Source: an uncultured Bacteroidales bacterium
GTDB taxonomy: Bacteria > Bacteroidota > Bacteroidia > Bacteroidales > UBA11471
Length of the DNA stretch: 64,000 nt
Direction: 5' to 3'
NCBI GenBank assembly: GCA_947625885.1
Contig: CANQQA010000003.1
Span: 128,726-192,725 of the forward strand
A program made the translations under genes and the position numbers. Below the pieces are notes generated by a model that was not told the DNA's origin, ran no database searches, and was given only the letters and a program-made list of their open reading frames with translations. The first letter of the stretch is position 1, and every line of letters starts with the position of its first letter. Below are positions 27,085 through 32,611 of this stretch, piece after piece.

Positions 27085-28260
27085 ATGAAGACAAGCAAAT
27101 GTTTTTTGTGGTCGGCTGTGTGTCTGACTTTTACGGGATTTTCGTTCGGCTCGAAGGCTTCGGCGCAAACCCTTGTCGTCGAAGAAGAAATCGTGGAGGT
27201 GCAGCCGGTACACGGCACGAAGTATTACAGCAAACGGGCGCGGGACAACTGGTTTATGTCGGTGGGCGCCGGCATGCAGACCTATATGCACTCCGACCAC
27301 CACGGTACGCTGATGTATAATGTGGCGCTCGACGTCGCCGGCGGTAAGTGGATTTCTCCCTATTTGGCGATACGGCTCAATGCCATGGGCGGCGAGGTGC
27401 GGAAAAAGTGGCAGACCCTTGACGACAGACAGAGCGCCCGTTACGTGGCTGTGTATGGCGATTTTCTCTGGGATATTACCAACGCCATAGGCGGCTACAA
27501 CCCGCGGCGGGTCGTTTCGGTGCGTCCCTTTGTGGGTGCCGGCGGTTTGTTTACGTTCAAAAATTCGATGGCGGGCTACAACACCTATCTTTTTCCCGTT
27601 ACTGCCGGTCTGAATCTGAATTTCCGCCTTTGCCATTATGTGGATATTTTTCTCGAAGGTCGGGCGAATATCATGGGCAACAACTTTTCCGGTCATCGTA
27701 GCGGCAGGCAGGTGGAGTCGATAGGTTCGTTGGTGGCAGGTTTCACCTTCAATTTCGGTCGCGACCGCTTCTTTGCCTACAATCCTTACACCGAGCAGGC
27801 GCTCCGCCAACAACTTAACGACCGTGTCAATACCTTGCGTGAGGAATTGGCAGAATGCCAAAACCGTCCGCAGCCCAAACCCGAAGAGGTTGTCGTTTAT
27901 GTGCCGACTCCCGTCGAAGCGCCCCATTGCGGCGGCAACTTGATGGCGGTCGTCCGCTTCTCGCTCAACAGTGCGACAATCGCTCCTGCCGAAATGGTGA
28001 ACATCTACAACGTGGCACAATATATGAAAGAGCATAAAGAATGTACGCTCGTCGTAACCGGTTATGCCGACGAAGATACGGGTACGCCCCAATACAACGA
28101 GGCGTTGAGTCGCCGTCGGGCGCAAGCCGTCGTCGATGTGCTCAGCAAAAAGTACGCATTGTCCAAAGAGCGCATAGAAGTGGTGGCAGGCGGCAGTGCT
28201 ACCCAACCTTATCCGCACGACAACAACTGGAACCGCGTCGTGGTCTTTTCTACGAAATAG
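27085..28260 (+). CDS. OmpA-family outer-membrane protein
   Basis: A 391-residue protein with signal peptide MKTSKCFLWSAVCLTFTGFS, an N-terminal beta-barrel region (NWFMSVGAGMQTYMHSD and NVALDVAGGKWISPY) and a coiled linker (QLNDRVNTLREELAECQ). A C-terminal OmpA peptidoglycan-binding domain follows (VVRFSLNSATIAPAE, then LVVTGYADEDTGTPQYNEALSRR). It should link outer membrane and cell wall as a structural porin-like protein. It is a single rightward gene, divergent from the M23-like operon, with an unusual structured 3' region. Confidence 0.9.
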   Translation: MKTSKCFLWSAVCLTFTGFSFGSKASAQTLVVEEEIVEVQPVHGTKYYSKRARDNWFMSVGAGMQTYMHSDHHGTLMYNVALDVAGGKWISPYLAIRLNAMGGEVRKKWQTLDDRQSARYVAVYGDFLWDITNAIGGYNPRRVVSVRPFVGAGGLFTFKNSMAGYNTYLFPVTAGLNLNFRLCHYVDIFLEGRANIMGNNFSGHRSGRQVESIGSLVAGFTFNFGRDRFFAYNPYTEQALRQQLNDRVNTLREELAECQNRPQPKPEEVVVYVPTPVEAPHCGGNLMAVVRFSLNSATIAPAEMVNIYNVAQYMKEHKECTLVVTGYADEDTGTPQYNEALSRRRAQAVVDVLSKKYALSKERIEVVAGGSATQPYPHDNNWNRVVVFSTK

Positions 28261-28273
28261 CCACCCGTTTTAC

Positions 28274-28343
28274 CGGCGAACAGCATGGAATCCCGTGAGT
28301 AAAAACGATTAACATTTTGCTTATGAGGGATTCCCGTTCGCCG
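28274..28343. other. Extended imperfect hairpin in the ompA 3' region
   Basis: CGGCGAAC (28274-28281) pairs with GTTCGCCG (28336-28343), and inside it GGAATCCC (28287-28294) pairs with GGGATTCC (28327-28334). The two 8-base-pair stems are separated by a five-base bulge on one side and one base on the other, with a 32-base loop. There is no T run; a separate terminator follows. Confidence 0.7.
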
Positions 28344-28351
28344 TGGTTTTC

Positions 28352-28403
28352 ATCGTCCGATTTTGCACGGAACTGTTTTTCCGTGCTGTCGGACGATTTT
28401 TTT
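28352..28403 (+). terminator. Intrinsic terminator of the OmpA-family gene
   Basis: ATCGTCCGA (28352-28360) pairs with TCGGACGAT (28389-28397), with an inner GCACGG/CCGTGC stem, followed by a run of seven Ts. Confidence 0.85.
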
Positions 28404-28406
28404 GTA

Positions 28407-28428
28407 GGGGGGGGGAAAAATTTTTTTT
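28407..28428. repeat. Consecutive homopolymer tracts G9-A5-T8
   Basis: Nine Gs, five As and eight Ts lie back to back, ending inside the TGA stop of the HmuR-like gene on the minus strand. Such a tract is prone to slippage, but it lies almost wholly outside coding sequence. Confidence 0.9.
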
Positions 28429-30329
28429 CAAAAAAATCGGTCGATGTCGAGCGACACGCCGGCGTAGAATGTGGTGCCGGTGGTGGCAGGCGAGTTGTAG
28501 TAATAGTACGACGGTACGTAGTTGAAGAGATTATCGACGGCGAGTGTTACCCGTATTCCTTTCCGGATATCTTGCGAGAGCGTCAGTTTCCAAAGCGTGT
28601 AGGCAGGGTATTTTCGCCGCACGGTTTGGGTATATGAGGTGAGCGAAGTATATTCGTCGGCTTCGACGGCGGAGAGCCAGCGTCCGTTCAGTATGAGGTC
28701 GAACGAATAGTTTTTCCACTTTTTCCCGTACTCTGCGCGCAGGGTCGCCGTGTGGGGGCGGGTGGGCGAAATCATCGGCTCGCCGGCTTTGGCGTGTTCG
28801 TGCGTGTAGGCGTAGGAGAGGCGGGCGCCGACCCCGCAGTTCAGTTTCATCGACACGTACATTTCCACACCCGATATTCTGAGGGCGGAGGTATTGACGT
28901 AGCGCATTCCGTTCAGGCTGTTGTCCCATGCCGTCGAAATGCGGTTGTCCACGAGGTTGCAAAATCCCGTAATCGCCACGTTCCAGCCGCTTCGCAGGTA
29001 TTCGGCGGAGAGCGAGAAGTTGTGGCTCGATTCGGCTTTCAGGTCGGGGTTGCCGTAAATCATGAACAGGTTTGCCATATCGAAGTTCATGAACATTTCT
29101 TTGAGCGTGGGGGCGCGGAATCCGCCTGCGTAAGAGCCGCGCAGGGAGCAGTTGCCCGTTTTATACATGATGCCCGCTTTCGACGACAGGTGGTGAAGGT
29201 GCGCCTCCGACAGCCAGTCGTACCGCACGCCGGCAATCACGTTGATTTTCTTGATAGGATTCCAGTCGAATTGGGCGAAGATGTCGGCGGTGTATTGGCT
29301 CTTGCTTCCGTTCTCGGCAAACTGGTAGCTCAACAGATAGTCGCGCATGAAATCGCCGCCCGTCGTCAGCGTATATTTTTTGTCGATGTGGAAATTGTAA
29401 AGGGCGCGCAGCGTGTGCTGCACGTTGCTGTAATCGCGTATGTCTTTTTCGGTGAACAGGTTGTAGTCGCTCTTGTCGTATTGGTCGAAAGTGTATGCCA
29501 GCTCGGCATCGTGTCTGCCGAAAACATAGTTGCCCTTTATCCCTCCGCTGAAATCGCGGTATCGCTCTTTGGCGATGGCTTGTGCGTCGCGCTCGCGGAA
29601 GAAGTATCCCGCCCGTGCCGTGAATTTCAGATGTTCGTTCGCCGTGTAGATCAACCGCTCTTTGAAATCCCATGTCCGGTTTCCGTAGATGCGGCTGTAA
29701 TCGCCGTCGGCAGGCAGGTCGTAGGAGTCGATGTCGGTATATTGCACATTCGTGCGGCTATATACTTTTCCGGCGTTGAAACTCACTGCTCCGCCGTAGC
29801 GCTGCTCGTTGTGCGAACCGTAGCGCGCGTTGGCTTCGACGTTCCATTTCTCTTTATCCGTGCGGGTGATAATGTTCACCACTCCGCCTACGGCGTTCGA
29901 GCCGTAGAGGGCGGAGGCTGCCCCTTTCACGATTTCGATGCGTTCCACGTCGTTGAGATTCAGCCGGCTGTAATCGACGTTGTCTAACGTTTCGCCCGCT
30001 ATCCGTTCGCCGTCGATGAGAAAGAGCACCGAGCCGCCGTCGAATCCCGACATATTGAGTGCCGTTTGCTGGTTCATCGAAAACGAAAATTCGATGCCCG
30101 GCAGTTCCGATTGCAGCAGTTCGCCCACGTGCGAAGCGTCGCTTTTGCGTATGTCGTCGCGCGTGATGATGCGGGTTACGAGCGGAGCGTCTTTCAGCAA
30201 TTTCGGGGTGCGTGTCGCCGTTACCACCACCTGCTCCATGTCGATGTCTTTCATCGGCGACTGCGCCATGGCGGGGGTGACAAGAAGCAGCCCTGCCGAC
30301 AAACCGAGTATGCCGCGAAAAACGTTCAT
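28428..30329 (-). CDS. hmuR: TonB-dependent haem receptor, HmuR-like
   Basis: A 633-residue outer-membrane transporter. A signal peptide (MNVFRGILGLSAGLLLVTPAMA) is followed by a TonB-box-like segment MEQVVVTATRTPK. The plug (IEIVKGAASALYGSNAVGGVVNIITR) and a 22-strand barrel ending in an aromatic residue (DIDRFF) complete it. The length and the adjacent HmuY gene match Porphyromonas HmuR, which takes haem from HmuY. Many other receptors share this architecture, so the haem assignment rests mainly on the neighbour. Its start lies one base after the HmuY stop. The stop sits in a homopolymer tract. Confidence 0.85.
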   Translation of the reverse strand: MNVFRGILGLSAGLLLVTPAMAQSPMKDIDMEQVVVTATRTPKLLKDAPLVTRIITRDDIRKSDASHVGELLQSELPGIEFSFSMNQQTALNMSGFDGGSVLFLIDGERIAGETLDNVDYSRLNLNDVERIEIVKGAASALYGSNAVGGVVNIITRTDKEKWNVEANARYGSHNEQRYGGAVSFNAGKVYSRTNVQYTDIDSYDLPADGDYSRIYGNRTWDFKERLIYTANEHLKFTARAGYFFRERDAQAIAKERYRDFSGGIKGNYVFGRHDAELAYTFDQYDKSDYNLFTEKDIRDYSNVQHTLRALYNFHIDKKYTLTTGGDFMRDYLLSYQFAENGSKSQYTADIFAQFDWNPIKKINVIAGVRYDWLSEAHLHHLSSKAGIMYKTGNCSLRGSYAGGFRAPTLKEMFMNFDMANLFMIYGNPDLKAESSHNFSLSAEYLRSGWNVAITGFCNLVDNRISTAWDNSLNGMRYVNTSALRISGVEMYVSMKLNCGVGARLSYAYTHEHAKAGEPMISPTRPHTATLRAEYGKKWKNYSFDLILNGRWLSAVEADEYTSLTSYTQTVRRKYPAYTLWKLTLSQDIRKGIRVTLAVDNLFNYVPSYYYYNSPATTGTTFYAGVSLDIDRFF

Positions 30330-30330
30330 G

Positions 30331-30984
30331 TCAGAAAGAAATGGAATAGAGGTAGTCGATAGTTATGTAGCCCTTTGCGCCGCGGTCGTCCATGTAGTTG
30401 AGAAACCGCAGCGCCATGCACCTGCCGTCGTCGAAGCGCACCGTGTAAACGCGGTTCGACGGCGTGTAAATCGGCGGCATCGTGCGCAGATCCACGTCGA
30501 GCCAGCGGGAGAGGCAGGGATTGTAATACGACGGCGTATAGACGATGATGCTGTCCATCATGTGCGACAGGTCGGTCATGATGCGCTCGTCCGACCAGAT
30601 GTCGGCGTACTCCTCTGCGGGTGCGGGACGCCCCGCAGCTACCCACTTCGAGAGGTCGGAGTAGGTGGTTTCGGCAGCCCGTCCGTCGTGCGTTTTCACG
30701 TCGTAGCGGTGTAGGGCGACGTCCCACGCCTCCGGCGCTTCGTCGGCGACAGCCGCGACAGCGGTTGTCTGCGCCTCGAAATCGAGATACACCCATTGCG
30801 TATAATCCTGCGTGTCGATGTAGATGCGTCCCGCCTCGCTGTCCGTGCAGGGCTTTACGAAACCGTAGGCAGAAGTTTCGTCAGAGGGCTCTGCCGTATC
30901 GTAGATATTTCCGAAAATACCGTTGCAGGCGGAGAGCAGGCACACGGCACAGCCTCCGAGAACGGCGGCAAGCGTTTTTTTCAT
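30331..30984 (-). CDS. hmuY: HmuY-family haem-binding lipoprotein
   Basis: A 217-residue lipoprotein with lipobox LLSAC (Cys20). The family pattern is clear: VYLDFEAQTTAV, then PEAWDVALHRYDVKTHDG, followed by a C-terminal strand pair ending NYMDDRGAKGYITIDYLY. HmuY of Porphyromonas captures haem from host proteins at the surface and passes it to HmuR. Haem-ligand residues cannot be fixed by eye; histidines (HRYDVKTHDG, SHMMDS) and methionines are candidates. It is tightly packed between the calycin-like gene (stop and start adjoining) and HmuR. Confidence 0.85.
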   Translation of the reverse strand: MKKTLAAVLGGCAVCLLSACNGIFGNIYDTAEPSDETSAYGFVKPCTDSEAGRIYIDTQDYTQWVYLDFEAQTTAVAAVADEAPEAWDVALHRYDVKTHDGRAAETTYSDLSKWVAAGRPAPAEEYADIWSDERIMTDLSHMMDSIIVYTPSYYNPCLSRWLDVDLRTMPPIYTPSNRVYTVRFDDGRCMALRFLNYMDDRGAKGYITIDYLYSISF

Positions 30985-31473
30985 TTATTTCTCCGTGTCG
31001 GGAGCCGCGCCTTCGATGAAGGTAATGGTCGTACCGCCCATGACGGTCGGGCAGGTGAATATCAGTCGTCGGGGCGCTCCTTTTTCTATGGTGCCGGTGA
31101 GCGTGGCGTCGTATGAAACAGGTTCACGGTCGCCCATCGCCATATAAGCCTTTCCGTTTCCGTCGATTTGGAATTTGCCATCAACGACCGATACGGTGGC
31201 ACCGTCGATGTCAAGGTCAAGTGTATAGCCCATTATTACAGACGTGAACGATACATCGAATTTGTTGCCCTCTACTGCGGTTATCGTTACGGTTTCGTTT
31301 TCCGTCAGCAACGGTTCGGGAATAGGGGCAGCGGCAAATGTGGAATATCCCTGATACTTTCCGGAGATAATATCTTCGACGGGGTCTATAATGAGTTCGT
31401 TTTCTTTTTCATCGTTGTCGCAGCTTGCCAGACAGAAAACGGCGAGCAGCAAAGTCAAGGCGGATAGTTTCAT
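30985..31473 (-). CDS. Calycin-like domain lipoprotein
   Basis: A 162-residue lipoprotein with lipobox VFCLASC (Cys18) and a beta-rich body (GKYQGYSTFAAAPIP, ETVTITAVEGNKFDVSFT, MGGTTITFIEGA) that fits the calycin-like family of Bacteroidota. Its TAA is immediately followed by the ATG of HmuY. It is the first gene of the haem operon and may be an additional ligand-binding or accessory surface protein, which is inference from context. Confidence 0.75.
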   Translation of the reverse strand: MKLSALTLLLAVFCLASCDNDEKENELIIDPVEDIISGKYQGYSTFAAAPIPEPLLTENETVTITAVEGNKFDVSFTSVIMGYTLDLDIDGATVSVVDGKFQIDGNGKAYMAMGDREPVSYDATLTGTIEKGAPRRLIFTCPTVMGGTTITFIEGAAPDTEK

Positions 31474-31514
31474 TTTTTAGATTTTATAGGGTTGGAAATT
31501 TTTTGTTTCGGGGG

Positions 31515-31522
31515 CAAAGATA
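31515..31522 (-). promoter_or_regulatory. Promoter -7 element of the calycin-hmuY-hmuR operon
   Basis: The minus strand reads TATCTTTG, 41 bases before the ATG at 31473. No clear Fur-type palindrome was seen around it by eye. Confidence 0.55.
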
Positions 31523-31560
31523 AGACGAATCTTGAAAATTTTTAATACCTAAATCGAAGT

Positions 31561-31647
31561 AAAAAAGCGGCATCGCCTACCTATAATGCGGTACGGTTTA
31601 GGTGTTGTCTGCCGCCGTATCGTCCCGAACGGCACTCCCGTTCGGAA
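31561..31647 (-). ncRNA. Candidate small structured RNA of about 87 nucleotides
   Basis: A minus-strand unit with a textbook promoter (31651-31681), a 5' hairpin directly at the expected start, and an intrinsic terminator. The 5' hairpin is CCGAACGG/CCGTTCGG with a five-base loop (31625-31645). A second domain has outer stem GCGGCA/TGCCGC (31567-31572 with 31610-31615) and a nested ACCTA/TAGGT stem (31579-31583 with 31599-31603), followed by six Us. No plausible short coding frame uses the region. It could regulate the neighbouring toxin-antitoxin or haem genes, or act elsewhere. I do not recognise a known RNA family. An alternative is that it is the 3' end of the upstream operon with a fortuitous promoter. 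Confidence 0.6.
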
Positions 31648-31650
31648 GTG

Positions 31651-31681
31651 CAAAGATAGAAAAGATTTGCGGAATCGCAAA
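31651..31681 (-). promoter_or_regulatory. Perfect promoter driving the candidate small RNA
   Basis: On the minus strand TTTG (31678-31681) and TATCTTTG (31651-31658) are exactly 19 bases apart, the Bacteroidota consensus. It lies after the antitoxin stop and points away from that gene. Confidence 0.75.
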
Positions 31682-31699
31682 AACAACTTTGAATGGCAA

Positions 31700-31966
31700 T
31701 TAATTCACGGAAATAATTGGCTGCCCGAAAAAAGCGGAGAGTTTGCCGAGTGTAGAAAGCGTAAAATTGTGCTGACCGCTGAGCCATTTGGTTATTTCGC
31801 ACGGACGCTTGCCTAACGCATCGGCAAATTGTTTCTTCGAGAGCCCTTTCTCCTGCATCAGCGTTTCGATACGATTGGAAATCTCAAATGATAAATTTAT
31901 TTCAGCCTTAATATTTTCCGGTACGCTTGCTACTAAGGATTTATATCTATCTCTTGCATCTTTCAT
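31700..31966 (-). CDS. XRE-type helix-turn-helix antitoxin-like protein
   Basis: An 88-residue protein whose C-terminal half is a canonical HTH: IETLMQEKGLSKKQFADALGKRPCEITKWLSGQ (split here as IETLMQEKGLSK and KQFADALGKRPCEITKWL), residues about 33-68. Its ATG overlaps the stop of the upstream 156-residue gene by four bases, the arrangement of HigBA-type toxin-antitoxin pairs in which the toxin comes first. It would bind DNA, repress the pair and neutralise the toxin. The region is AT-richer than its surroundings, suggesting acquisition. Confidence 0.75.
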   Translation of the reverse strand: MKDARDRYKSLVASVPENIKAEINLSFEISNRIETLMQEKGLSKKQFADALGKRPCEITKWLSGQHNFTLSTLGKLSAFFGQPIISVN

Positions 31967-32433
31967 AATTTCAAAGTTTTATCGGTTATAATACTTCTTT
32001 CGGTAATAGTAACAGTCCCTTTATCTGCCTCTTCTTTGAGAAGTTTTTCAAATTTTTGGAGTGTCAGGACATACCCTCTTAAAGAATCATCTTCTTGATA
32101 GGTACGGGAGTTTTTTATGCCACCATTGCCGAGTATCAGAATTTTGTCTGATAATCTCAAACAGTAAAGTCGGAGTTTTGAGGAGAATGCCGGTAGTGCG
32201 AAAACGGAATCGTTATGTTTTCCTTCGTATCGAAAATAACGTTCAAGCGCTCCATGCTCGGCAATCCGATCGACTATTTGTACGATTTTGAACAAATCAG
32301 GATTAAGTTTTGCATTTGCTATGAATTTTTCATAAAAGCGTTCATATTCGGATTTATCCTCCGATGCAAACTGAATACTGTACAAAGTACAATTTTCGCC
32401 TTCTGTCAATAGTATTAATTCTACTTCACTCAT
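31963..32433 (-). CDS. Putative toxin partner of an HTH antitoxin (unrecognised family)
   Basis: A 156-residue soluble protein without a signal peptide. The central region GALERYFRYEGKHNDSV, then KLRLYCLRLSDKILILGNGG, recalls the core of HigB/RelE-like or Gp49-like toxins, where a basic/aromatic strand precedes a hydrophobic strand ending in Gly. I cannot see the usual catalytic residues with certainty. It overlaps the HTH gene by four bases and is AT-rich. It is best described as a candidate type II toxin; a non-toxin regulator is the alternative. Confidence 0.6.
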   Translation of the reverse strand: MSEVELILLTEGENCTLYSIQFASEDKSEYERFYEKFIANAKLNPDLFKIVQIVDRIAEHGALERYFRYEGKHNDSVFALPAFSSKLRLYCLRLSDKILILGNGGIKNSRTYQEDDSLRGYVLTLQKFEKLLKEEADKGTVTITERSIITDKTLKL

Positions 32434-32456
32434 AACGACGTTGCTTGTATTTGACG

Positions 32457-32464
32457 CAAAGATA
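32457..32464 (-). promoter_or_regulatory. Promoter -7 element of the toxin-antitoxin-like pair
   Basis: The minus strand reads TATCTTTG, 23 bases before the ATG at 32433. Confidence 0.5.
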
Positions 32465-32550
32465 AGAAGAAAATTTTATTTATAAGTAAAATCCGTGTAA
32501 AAAATTACGATGAAGATAGAAAAATACAAAGCATTTGATTTATCGCAAAA

Positions 32551-32584
32551 AATAAAAAGGCGTCTCTCCTCACGGAGAAACGCC
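32551..32584 (-). terminator. Intrinsic terminator of ppdK
   Basis: Reading leftward, GGCGTTTCTCC pairs with GGAGAGACGCC (32559-32584), with one mismatch and a four-base loop, followed by a T-rich tract. It lies 27 bases after the ppdK stop. Confidence 0.85.
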
Positions 32585-32611
32585 CAACCAATAAAATATG
32601 ATAATGAAACA

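Noticed and set aside
31586-31816. 76-residue plus-strand open frame over the candidate small RNA
   Set aside because: It runs opposite to the promoter and overlaps the antitoxin gene; no coding signature is visible.
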